Shown here: piece after piece, positions 1-6,532 of the stretch
Numbering within the stretch: the first letter of the stretch is position 1
Layout: every line of letters starts with the position of its first letter
Assembly (NCBI GenBank): GCA_900550135.1
Contig: URQO01000055.1
Span: forward strand, 1 to 13,512
Reading direction: 5' to 3'
DNA: 13,512 nucleotides
DNA from: an uncultured Eubacterium sp.
GTDB lineage: Bacteria; Bacillota; Clostridia; Lachnospirales; Lachnospiraceae
Notes under the pieces: generated by a model
The model's input: only the letters and a program-made list of their open reading frames with translations
Databases searched by the model: none
Told to the model about the DNA's origin: nothing
Position numbers and translations under genes: made by a program

Positions 1-114
1 ATTATAATAAAAATGAGAATCAAAATCTTTTGTTTCACTTCGATGTAAATAGTTTTTTTGTATCAATCCATAATTAATTTTTAATTGTTCGAAATCTTTT
101 CTAATATCTTTCAT
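1..114 (-). CDS. 5' end of an unrecognised gene (runs off the window)
   Basis: On the minus strand an ATG at 114-112 opens a frame of 38 codons with no stop before the window edge. A GGAGAG ribosome binding site lies at 126-121, six bases before the ATG, which is good spacing for a Firmicute. The start of the protein reads MKDIRKDFEQLKINYGLI, which is charged and probably helical. There is no signal peptide or recognisable domain in this fragment, so I give no function. It lies downstream of the NlpC/P60-like gene on the same strand but is separated from it by a terminator hairpin, and probably has its own promoter in that hairpin's loop. That the gene is real is fairly likely because of the RBS and open frame; its identity is unknown. 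Confidence 0.55.
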   Translation of the reverse strand, partial: MKDIRKDFEQLKINYGLIQKNYLHRSETKDFDSHFYYN

Positions 115-142
115 ATAATTCTCTCCTTTTTTTCTTATACGT

Positions 143-196
143 AAAAAACACCACTCATATAATTATAACATAATAATTATACAAATGGTGTTTTTT
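143..196 (-). terminator. Intrinsic terminator of the NlpC/P60-like gene (bidirectional form)
   Basis: The 11-nt arm AAAAAACACCA (143-153) is exactly complementary to TGGTGTTTTTT (186-196). Inside it, the two ATAATTAT copies (159-166 and 173-180) can pair and extend the hairpin. Each strand ends the stem in a run of T, so it can terminate from either side. It starts 25 nt past the stop codon of the minus-strand gene at 221-1327. Confidence 0.75.
162..170 (-). promoter_or_regulatory. Candidate extended -10 promoter inside the terminator loop
   Basis: The minus strand reads TGTTATAAT at 170-162, a perfect extended -10 (TGn-TATAAT). No convincing -35 lies 17 nt upstream. It is about 50 nt before the ATG at 114 and so could drive the partial gene. 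A start site near 155 would leave out the upstream arm of the terminator hairpin, so this transcript would escape termination. This is an inference from sequence only. Confidence 0.4.
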
Positions 197-220
197 GAAT
201 TGCATTAATCAAAATGCTTA

Positions 221-1327
221 TTATTTTATTGAAATCTTATGAGATAATCTGCTGGCTGATGAAGCAGTGGTTGTAACGTTTGCATTGTTACATATGTAAA
301 TCTGATTGTTATGCCCCATACCACCTTGGATAACCCAGTGCTTACAACTGCCGTTCCATGATTTAATCCAACTTGTATATTGGTTGCATTTGATTCCAAC
401 TTCATCATTTAAGTATTTTATAAGGTCTGCTTTAGAATCAAACTTTCCAATGTATATTGCAACGTGTGTTGCACGCCCGCCGCGACTGTAAGTGATAATG
501 TCGCCGGCTTTCAAATTCTCCATATTTGCATTCTTCTTTGATACAGCAGTCTGATTAATCTTTGACTTCAAAGAAAACGTTGTAGTTTTTAATTTACCTG
601 TTTTTTTGTAGGCAGTTGTTTTTAATTTGTAATTGTATGACAACTTTGCTTCTGAATGTCTCCAACTGTTAGAAGTAGGACTTCCAAAAACAGATAAATT
701 TGTAAGTTCTTTAGTAATGTTTTTGCCTTGCTTTGGAGCAGCTTCAATATATTTCTTTACAAGAACATTACAAGGATAATGTTTATAAATATTTTTACTA
801 ATAAGTGACTTAAGTTGTTTATTAAAATTGAAATTAATCTTCTTGTTTGCAACTTTAAATCTTACAACCGGAGAAAAGTCAGATTCTACATATTCAGGTT
901 GATCTGAATAATCTGTGTCAGCACTGCTGATTGCTGTACCGATAATTGAATTATTATTCTCCATATTTTTAGCATATGAAGTGTTGTTGTTTAGAAAATC
1001 CTCACTTCCCAAATAACATTTAACTTTGTAATAGTAAGCAGTGTTTGCTTTTACATTATTGTCGGTTAAATTGTTTGTGCTACCATTTACAGTTTTAATT
1101 AACTTATATTTTTTATATTTTTTTGTGCTTCTATATACTTCGTAGTAAGAAACATTCTGTTTTTTCCAACGAATCTTTATCCCATTGTTAGTTTCGCTTA
1201 TTTTGTTAATATATGTAGCCTGAACAGAAGCAGGCACGTTGATTTCGTCATCAGCAAAAACGTTGTGGCTAAAAAGTACTGAACACCCTAAGGCAAAACA
1301 GGTCATAGCCTTAATAATTTTATGCAT
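221..1327 (-). CDS. Secreted Fn3 / NlpC-P60-like putative cell-wall hydrolase
   Basis: A 368-residue protein, probably a secreted peptidoglycan peptidase. I start it at ATG 1327-1325 because GGAGG lies at 1337-1333; an in-frame TTG at 1339 overlaps that RBS and is unlikely. Residues 1-25 form a signal peptide (basic HKIIK start, hydrophobic core, VFA cleavage site before DDE). Residues 31-105 look like a fibronectin type III module (IRWKK, YYEVYRS, AYYYKV). The C-terminal half resembles NlpC/P60: Cys186 in YPCNVLVKKYI matches the catalytic-Cys helix, and GDIITYSRGGRATHVAIYIG (275-294) matches the catalytic-His block, with His288. The third catalytic residue is uncertain (His330 or Gln334 region). 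Unusually, about 100 residues separate the Cys and His, and the 296-330 segment is long, so this is a divergent family member. The gene is monocistronic, with its own promoter and terminator. Confidence 0.7.
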   Translation of the reverse strand: MHKIIKAMTCFALGCSVLFSHNVFADDEINVPASVQATYINKISETNNGIKIRWKKQNVSYYEVYRSTKKYKKYKLIKTVNGSTNNLTDNNVKANTAYYYKVKCYLGSEDFLNNNTSYAKNMENNNSIIGTAISSADTDYSDQPEYVESDFSPVVRFKVANKKINFNFNKQLKSLISKNIYKHYPCNVLVKKYIEAAPKQGKNITKELTNLSVFGSPTSNSWRHSEAKLSYNYKLKTTAYKKTGKLKTTTFSLKSKINQTAVSKKNANMENLKAGDIITYSRGGRATHVAIYIGKFDSKADLIKYLNDEVGIKCNQYTSWIKSWNGSCKHWVIQGGMGHNNQIYICNNANVTTTASSASRLSHKISIK

Positions 1328-1356
1328 ATAATCCTCCAATCTGAATCACAAAGAAC

Positions 1357-1385
1357 ATAGTAACACATATATATTTCAAAATCAA
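1357..1385 (-). promoter_or_regulatory. Sigma-A promoter of the NlpC/P60-like gene
   Basis: The minus strand has -35 TTGATT (1385-1380), a 17-nt spacer and -10 TACTAT (1362-1357). The -10 is preceded by TGT, making it an extended -10. The predicted start site is about 20-25 nt before the ATG at 1327. This is the best sigma-A match in the divergent region. Confidence 0.65.
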
Positions 1386-1392
1386 GTCAAAT

Positions 1393-1409
1393 ATTACAAA
1401 AATATTACA
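1393..1409 (-). promoter_or_regulatory. WalR-box-like direct repeat upstream of the hydrolase promoter
   Basis: The minus strand reads TGTAAT, five bases, TGTAAT (1409-1393). This fits the published WalR/YycF consensus TGTWAH-N5-TGTWAH exactly and lies seven bases upstream of the -35 of a cell-wall hydrolase gene, a typical WalR target class in Bacillus and Staphylococcus. Any PhoB-family response regulator could use such an 11-nt-period repeat, so assignment to WalR is inference. A/T-rich sequence makes chance matches easier. Confidence 0.4.
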
Positions 1410-1599
1410 TCTAATACTGGGAAATAATAATTTATATTTTACAAAATATTAGGATTAGGCACTGCAAAAAATAATACAGTCAGATGTTACAAAATATTGC
1501 AATAAATAAACATGAATATTATTCAGAAAGACAGCAGAAAATAAATAGAATAAAGGTGAAATAAATTTAATAAAACAATAGCCTTAAATCAACATAATA

Positions 1600-1608
1600 T
1601 GGTATAAT
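1600..1608 (+). promoter_or_regulatory. Candidate V-ATPase operon promoter (extended -10)
   Basis: TGGTATAAT is a perfect extended -10. The -35 position is weak (AGCCTT region at 1580-1586). It would give a leader of about 150 nt before the first gene at 1762. This is one of two candidates; the other lies at 1687-1715. Confidence 0.45.
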
Positions 1609-1686
1609 TTACACAATAGTTTGAACGGATAAATTTACAGAAAACACATAAAGTCAAAAAAAAAGACATATGTTATAAATTGGAAC

Positions 1687-1723
1687 TTGTATATAAAAAA
1701 GTGACGGATTATTCTATATACAA
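1687..1723 (+). promoter_or_regulatory. Inverted repeat overlapping a second candidate operon promoter
   Basis: TTGTATATA (1687-1695) and TATATACAA (1715-1723) are perfect 9-bp inverted repeats separated by 19 nt. The same stretch can be read as a promoter with -35 TTGTAT (1687-1692), a 17-nt spacer and -10 TATTCT (1710-1715). A dimeric repressor on the repeat would then cover the promoter. Alternatively it is a hairpin in the leader of a transcript started at about 1615. The function is inferred. Confidence 0.35.
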
Positions 1724-1761
1724 CAAAAAACTATTGCAACAACACTATAGAAAGAGGTGGT

Positions 1762-2076
1762 ATGAAAGTGATTAAAGAAACAATGGATGCTGTTCGCGTT
1801 GCAGAGATGGAAGCTGAAAAGCAGATTTCCACGGCAAAAGAAAATGCTGCAGACAAAAAAGGTCAGGCCAAATCCATGGAAGCAGATTATCGAACAGACC
1901 AGATGAATCAGGCAAAGTCAAAGGCAGATGCTTTGATGGACACAGTGGTAAAAGAGTGTGACTCCATAAAAGAAGTGAAAGACAGGGAAATCAGTGAAAA
2001 GGTATCTGATATTAGAGCATTAGCAGAAAGCAAAAAGTCTTCAGCCGTTGAGGCTGTTATAGAAGCTTTAGTATAG
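1762..2076 (+). CDS. ntpF: V-type ATPase peripheral stalk subunit G/H
   Basis: This 104-residue protein is almost entirely charged heptad-like helix (for example EAEKQISTAKENAADKKGQA), with no membrane segment or signal peptide. That composition, the length and its place as first gene before subunit I match the G/H (AhaH-like, E. hirae NtpF) peripheral-stalk subunit. In the complex it pairs with subunit E as a coiled coil that holds the catalytic head against the membrane stator. The start at 1762 follows AGAGGTGG. Subunit I begins 8 nt after the stop, so they are cotranscribed. Coiled-coil sequences diverge quickly, so the call rests more on context than on sequence motifs. In E. hirae nomenclature ntpF is this stalk subunit, not subunit F. 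Confidence 0.8.
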   Translation: MKVIKETMDAVRVAEMEAEKQISTAKENAADKKGQAKSMEADYRTDQMNQAKSKADALMDTVVKECDSIKEVKDREISEKVSDIRALAESKKSSAVEAVIEALV

Positions 2077-2084
2077 GAGGTTGT

Positions 2085-4097
2085 ATGGCAGTTTTGAAAA
2101 TGTGCAAAATTAACATTTGCGCAATGAGAAAAAACCGAAAGAAAATTCTTGAATATTTACAAAGAAAAGGCTGTCTGGAAATACAGGTAACTGACAATAA
2201 AGATTCTGTTTTTGAAAAAGTAAATACTGCGACTCAGATTTCTATTTTTGAAAGAAACATAGCAACAGCAGAAAATGCGTTGGAAATACTTAATACCTAC
2301 TGTCCTGAAGAAAAATCAATGTTTAGTGGACTTGAAGGCAAAAAGCAGGTTTCTCAAAAAGAAATAGATGAAGTTATTATAAATCGTGAGCAAATATTAA
2401 AAACGGTAAAAAATATACTTCAGGCAGGGAAAGAAATTGAGGAAAAGCAGGCAGATTCAATTAGATTTGGTGAAGAGATAAAATCACTGGAACCTTGGAA
2501 AGATATGGATGTTCCCATGAACTTAACAGGTACATCAAAAACCGGATTTATGATTGGAAGCATCTCAGGATCCTATAACCAGGAGGAAGTTACTGCATTA
2601 TTTGAAAAAATAGAAGAGTTACCGAAGGCTACTTATGCACAGGTTGTTAGTAGCGACAAATACCAGACATACATTACAGTGGTGTATATAAAGGAAAAGC
2701 AGGATCGGGTTGAAAAAGCTTTGCGTAGCCTTAGCTTTAACAGACCACCGCTTATTACAAGCCATACGCCAAGGTACTCTATTCAAAAAAGAGATTATGC
2801 AATGAATGCCATTGTAAATGAAATAGCTGAAATTCAAAAGCAGCTTGAAGAATACTCAAAAGAAAGAAATCAAATAGAAAAGATGACAGATTATTACAGA
2901 GTAAGGGCAGAAAAGTACAAAGTAGTCAGTGAAATTTTACAGACAAAGCATACATTTTTTGTATCAGGTTATATCCCACAAAGAAACCTTCAGGATATAA
3001 AGGATACATTAGAAAAGAAATATACAGTGCAGATTGATTTGGAAGAACCAAAGGAAAATGAAGATGTGCCTGTTATTTTATCCAATAATAAAACAGCGGC
3101 AGCTGTAGAAGGAGTGGTTACATCATTTGGATTTCCGGCAAAGCATGAGATTGACCCTACAAGCATCACGGCTTTTTTCTATTATTTCTTTTTTGGAATA
3201 ATGTTAAGTGACGCAGCATATGGTGCATTAATGTTTTTAGGATGCCTATGGGCATTAAAGAAGTTTCCTAATATGTCAAAAGAAATGCAAAAAACACTTC
3301 GGATGTTTAAAAACTGTGGTATTTCTACATTAGTCTGGGGAATACTTTTTGGCGGATATTTTGGAGATGCCGTAACGGTTATCGGAAAGACATTTTTCGG
3401 AGCAGACATTACCATCCCACCACTTTGGTTTGCACCAATTGAAAAGCCAATGACTATGTTAATATACTGCATGATTTTTGGAATTGTTCATCTGTTTGTA
3501 GGACTTGGAATAAAAGGCTATATGATGCTAAGGCAAAAGGATGTAACAAGTTTTATATGCGATGTACTTCTATGGTATGTGTTCCTTATTGGACTTATAT
3601 TAATGCTTATTCCAACAAGTATATTTGCATCCCTTGCAGGAGCAACAATAGTATTTCCAAATTGGGCAAATACACTTGCAAAAGCATTGGCACTAATAGG
3701 TGTACTTGGCATTTTGCTAATGGCAGGAAGACGAGCCAAAAATCCGGTTAAAAGATTATTACTTGGAGCTTACAGTTTGTACGATACAACAAGTTGGCTT
3801 AGTGATTTGTTATCTTATTCCAGACTGTTGGCACTGGGTCTTGCCACAGGAGTTATAGCACAGGTTATCAATACAATGGCAGCTATGGGAGGCAGGTCAG
3901 TAATCGGTGTGATTATGTTTATAGTAGTATTCTTTATTGGACACACGTTCAATATGGCAATAAATTTATTAGGAGCTTATGTTCATACAAACCGTCTTCA
4001 GTATGTTGAATTTTTCGGAAAGTTCTATGAAGGTGGCAGCAGAGAGTTCAAACCATTTAAAGAAAATACAAAATATGTAGATGTAAAGGAGAGTTAG
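2085..4097 (+). CDS. ntpI: V-type ATPase membrane stator subunit I (a-type)
   Basis: A 670-residue protein with the family's two-part plan. Residues 1 to about 355 are a soluble arm starting with LKMCKINICAMRKNR, with helical charged stretches that anchor the peripheral stalks. Residues of about 358-635 contain multiple hydrophobic membrane segments (for example FFYYFFFGIMLSDAAYG and the VIMFIVVFFIGHTF region). Arg580 in LLSYSRLLALGLA and Arg637 in VHTNRLQYVEFF are the conserved arginines that face the rotor-ring glutamate in the ion half-channels of this family. Length is normal for bacterial I subunits. GGAGG at 2076-2080 sets the start at 2085. The ntpK start follows only 2 nt after the stop, and the ntpK RBS lies inside the end of this gene, so translation is probably coupled. 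Confidence 0.97.
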   Translation: MAVLKMCKINICAMRKNRKKILEYLQRKGCLEIQVTDNKDSVFEKVNTATQISIFERNIATAENALEILNTYCPEEKSMFSGLEGKKQVSQKEIDEVIINREQILKTVKNILQAGKEIEEKQADSIRFGEEIKSLEPWKDMDVPMNLTGTSKTGFMIGSISGSYNQEEVTALFEKIEELPKATYAQVVSSDKYQTYITVVYIKEKQDRVEKALRSLSFNRPPLITSHTPRYSIQKRDYAMNAIVNEIAEIQKQLEEYSKERNQIEKMTDYYRVRAEKYKVVSEILQTKHTFFVSGYIPQRNLQDIKDTLEKKYTVQIDLEEPKENEDVPVILSNNKTAAAVEGVVTSFGFPAKHEIDPTSITAFFYYFFFGIMLSDAAYGALMFLGCLWALKKFPNMSKEMQKTLRMFKNCGISTLVWGILFGGYFGDAVTVIGKTFFGADITIPPLWFAPIEKPMTMLIYCMIFGIVHLFVGLGIKGYMMLRQKDVTSFICDVLLWYVFLIGLILMLIPTSIFASLAGATIVFPNWANTLAKALALIGVLGILLMAGRRAKNPVKRLLLGAYSLYDTTSWLSDLLSYSRLLALGLATGVIAQVINTMAAMGGRSVIGVIMFIVVFFIGHTFNMAINLLGAYVHTNRLQYVEFFGKFYEGGSREFKPFKENTKYVDVKES

Positions 4098-4099
4098 TT

Positions 4100-4588
4100 A
4101 TGGGAGAATTTTTAAATAATATCGGAATATTTTACGCACTACTTGGAGCGGCACTTGCAGTATTAATGGCAGGTATGGGTTCAGCAATTGGTGTAGGTAC
4201 AGCAGGTCAGGCAGCTTCAGGAGTTATGACTGAAGATCCTTCAAAGTTTGCAAAAGTATTGGTAATGCAGTTACTTCCCGGTACACAGGGACTTTACGGA
4301 TTGTTGATTGGTTTCGTTACATTATCAAAGATTGGTATTCTTGGTGGAAACGTAGCAAACCTTACAGCAGTTCAGGGACTTGAAATTTTGGCAGCATGTC
4401 TTCCAATTGCAATTGTAGGTCTTGTATCAGGAAAGCATCAGGGCAAAACATCAGCAGCAAGTATTGGAATTATTGCAAAAAGACCTGAACAGTTTGCAAA
4501 GGCAATGTTGTTCCCGGCTATGGTTGAAACTTACGCTATTTTAGCATTACTTATTTCATTCTTAGCTATAAATGGTATTGCAGTATAG
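4100..4588 (+). CDS. ntpK: V-type ATPase rotor (proteolipid) subunit K, Na+-type
   Basis: A 162-residue double-hairpin proteolipid with four hydrophobic segments (about 10-33, 52-78, 92-112, 135-160), the size of E. hirae NtpK. The first hairpin has LLPGTQGLYG (58-67) without the carboxylate; the second has MVETYAI (141-147) with the ion-binding Glu143. The ligands known from the E. hirae ring structure (Leu61, Thr64, Gln65, Gln110, Glu139) all have counterparts: Leu59, Thr62, Gln63, Gln114 (GKHQGK) and Glu143. The full set argues for Na+ rather than H+ transport. The ring turns against subunit I in the membrane. Codon choice and spacing agree with its neighbours. Confidence 0.97.
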   Translation: MGEFLNNIGIFYALLGAALAVLMAGMGSAIGVGTAGQAASGVMTEDPSKFAKVLVMQLLPGTQGLYGLLIGFVTLSKIGILGGNVANLTAVQGLEILAACLPIAIVGLVSGKHQGKTSAASIGIIAKRPEQFAKAMLFPAMVETYAILALLISFLAINGIAV

Positions 4589-4597
4589 GAGAAAATT

Positions 4598-5191
4598 ATG
4601 AGTGGACTTGACAATATAGTTAACGAAATCAGAACAAATGCAAAAAAAGAGGCTGACAATATTCTAAAAGAAGCCGATGACTACTGTCAGGCATATATGG
4701 ATGATGTAAAACAACAGGTTGAAAAAGAAGTAGAAAAATATAACAAAAAAGCAGAAGAGGCAAGAAAGTTATACAAAGAAAAAACTATTTCTTCAACAGC
4801 ATTTGATGAGAGAAATGCCATATTAAAAGCAAAGCAACAGTGCATAGACCAGGTTATAAAAGAGGCAATGTCAAATATCAAAGGCTTAAGTGATGATGAG
4901 TATTTTAGCTTTCTTACAAAGATGTTTGAAAAAAATGTTCAGTCGGAATCAGGCATTATGTACATTTCAAAAAATGATGATGAAAGAATCACATCTGATT
5001 TCAAAAATAAAATACATGATATTGCAGAAAAAAATAATGGAAGCATCACTATAAAAAGTGATAGAAGTGATGTTACAGACGGATTTGTTTTGGTATATGG
5101 AGACATAGAACAAAATTGTAAAATCAAGGCATTATTTGATGCAAATATTGACAAATTAAAAGATATAGCAAACAAAAAAATGTTTGGATAG
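4598..5191 (+). CDS. ntpE: V-type ATPase peripheral stalk subunit E
   Basis: A 197-residue protein, normal length for subunit E. Residues 1 to about 75 are a long charged helix (IVNEIRTNAKKEADNILKEA, KQQVEKEVEKYNKKAEEARK) that would pair with the G/H subunit. The C-terminal part is a globular domain ending in the family's typical pattern, DGFVLVYGDIEQNCKIKALFD near residues 161-181, followed by a helix and a terminal MFG. The N-terminal helix reaches the membrane stator and the globular end binds the top of an A/B pair. It lies 9 nt after ntpK and 12 nt before ntpC. The order K-E-C supports the call. Confidence 0.93.
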   Translation: MSGLDNIVNEIRTNAKKEADNILKEADDYCQAYMDDVKQQVEKEVEKYNKKAEEARKLYKEKTISSTAFDERNAILKAKQQCIDQVIKEAMSNIKGLSDDEYFSFLTKMFEKNVQSESGIMYISKNDDERITSDFKNKIHDIAEKNNGSITIKSDRSDVTDGFVLVYGDIEQNCKIKALFDANIDKLKDIANKKMFG

Positions 5192-5203
5192 GAGGGTAAT
5201 GCT

Positions 5204-6172
5204 ATGGAAAAAGAGTATACCTATGGTGTTGCCAGAATAAGAGCCTTAGAAAGTTCTTTGTTTTCCAATGAGACTATTCAGGAACTGCTTCAATGCAGGG
5301 ATTATAATGAAGCTATGAATTTCCTAAGAGACAGAGGATGGGGAAATGGCAATTTAAATCAGGACATTACAGATATGTTAAATGACGAAAAAGAAAAAGC
5401 CGTAAAAGTACTTGAAGAGTTGATTGAAGACAAAGATGCCCTGGACATTTTGACAATTAAAGACAGATTTCACAATTTAAAGGCAGCCATAAAGCAGGTA
5501 TGCACAGAAGATGAAACAAAAAATATTTTCTATGACATTAAAGATTTTGATGCAGACTTTATAAAAGAGGCAATCAAAAATGGCGAGTATTATAAGTTAC
5601 CTGACAATATGGCAGGCGTGGCAAAAGAGGCAACAGATACATTATTAAAAACAGGAAATGGTCAGTTGTGTGACGTGATAGTGGATAAGGCTACATTGTA
5701 TGCCATAAAAGAAGCAGGAGAAAAAGCAGAAAATGAACTGATTAAAAAATATGCAAATCTGCAACTGCTCATTGCCAATTTAAAAATGGCAGTAAGATGT
5801 GCAAAAACACAAAAAGATATTCAGTTTATTGAACATTGTCTTGTGCCTTGCAGTGACATAAGTGTAACTGATTTAAAAAATGCGTGCGCAGAAGGCATAG
5901 ACAGCCTACTTGATTATTTAAAAAATACAGGCTTTGGTGACGCTGTCAATGCATATGAAAAATCTATTTCAGTGTTTGAATGTTGGTGTGACAACAAGAT
6001 CATTGAAGAAATAAAATCAGAAAAATATAAAGCATTTTCTGTAGGACCAATTGTTGCATATTACATTGCAAGGGAAAATGAAATAAAAACCGTAAAGATT
6101 ATTTTATCAGGAAAGCAAAACGGATTTGATAATGAATTTATAGGAGAAAGGATAAGGGTGATGTATGCTTAA
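5204..6172 (+). CDS. ntpC: V-type ATPase subunit C (rotor-ring cap, d-type)
   Basis: A 322-residue soluble, all-helical protein, the usual length for bacterial/archaeal subunit C (about 320-ish in Thermus). It begins with the family signature YTYGVARIRALESSLFS, then repeats of similar helical bundles (FHNLKAAIKQV at about residues 88-98; LLIANLKMAVRCAKT at about 188-202; MYA C-terminus). This funnel-shaped subunit sits on the K ring and links it to the central D/F axle. GGAGGG before ATG 5204 sets the start. The stop overlaps the start of the next gene by 8 nt, which suggests translational coupling with subunit F. C and F/D being partners fits their adjacent production. Confidence 0.93.
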   Translation: MEKEYTYGVARIRALESSLFSNETIQELLQCRDYNEAMNFLRDRGWGNGNLNQDITDMLNDEKEKAVKVLEELIEDKDALDILTIKDRFHNLKAAIKQVCTEDETKNIFYDIKDFDADFIKEAIKNGEYYKLPDNMAGVAKEATDTLLKTGNGQLCDVIVDKATLYAIKEAGEKAENELIKKYANLQLLIANLKMAVRCAKTQKDIQFIEHCLVPCSDISVTDLKNACAEGIDSLLDYLKNTGFGDAVNAYEKSISVFECWCDNKIIEEIKSEKYKAFSVGPIVAYYIARENEIKTVKIILSGKQNGFDNEFIGERIRVMYA

Positions 6173-6479
6173 AGTTGCAGTAATAGGCGATTATGACAGT
6201 ATATATGGCTTTCAGGCATTGGGCATTGACATTTACCCGGTTACTGAAAGTACGGAGGGTGAGCAGACACTTAAAAAACTGGCCATTGCCTACCCTATTA
6301 TATATGTTACAGAATCGTTGGCAGAACAGATTGAAGATGAAATAGAAAAATATAAAGAAAGTATTACTCCTGCAATTATTTTAATCCCCGGAGTTTCAAG
6401 TAACACCGGAAAAGGAGTGCAGGGTGTAAAAGATTCAGTGGAACAGGCAATTGGATCAGATATTGTATTTGGATCATAA
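6165..6479 (+). CDS. ntpG: V-type ATPase central-axle subunit F
   Basis: A 104-residue protein with the subunit F Rossmann-like fold pattern: KVAVIGDYDSIYGFQALGID at 3-22, IIYVTESLAEQI in the middle, the loop PAIILIPGVSSNTGKG, and a C-terminal helix VKDSVEQAIGSDIV. Length equals that of E. hirae NtpG, the name used for subunit F there. It binds subunit D in the central axle. The ATG at 6165 lies inside the last codons of ntpC (8-nt overlap, different frame), and GATAAGGG just upstream gives the RBS. A 53-nt gap with a small CCTGA/TCAGG hairpin (6485-6500) separates it from ntpA. Confidence 0.95.
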   Translation: MLKVAVIGDYDSIYGFQALGIDIYPVTESTEGEQTLKKLAIAYPIIYVTESLAEQIEDEIEKYKESITPAIILIPGVSSNTGKGVQGVKDSVEQAIGSDIVFGS

Positions 6480-6532
6480 TTTAACCTGAATGAAGTCAGG
6501 AAAACTGTTACGTTTAGTAGAAAGGACAGAAC

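Larger units (their letters stand above)
1328..1761. other. Divergent intergenic region between the hydrolase and the V-ATPase operon
   Basis: This 434-nt A/T-rich stretch has no supportable gene. It holds the leftward promoter and WalR-like box, plus three copies of a TTACAAAATATT motif at 1394-1406 (with one extra A), 1439-1450 and 1487-1498, starting 45 and 48 nt apart. On the rightward side are an extended -10 at 1600-1608 and a 9-bp inverted repeat at 1687-1723. The ntpF RBS (AGAGGTGG) ends just before 1762. Confidence 0.6.

Noticed and set aside
1328..1339. TTG start at 1339 for the NlpC/P60-like protein
   Set aside because: It coincides with the ribosome binding site of the ATG at 1327, which gives a proper signal peptide start.
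6485..6500. Hairpin CCTGA/TCAGG between ntpG and ntpA as a terminator or attenuator
   Set aside because: Only five base pairs with no T-run; too weak to claim a function.
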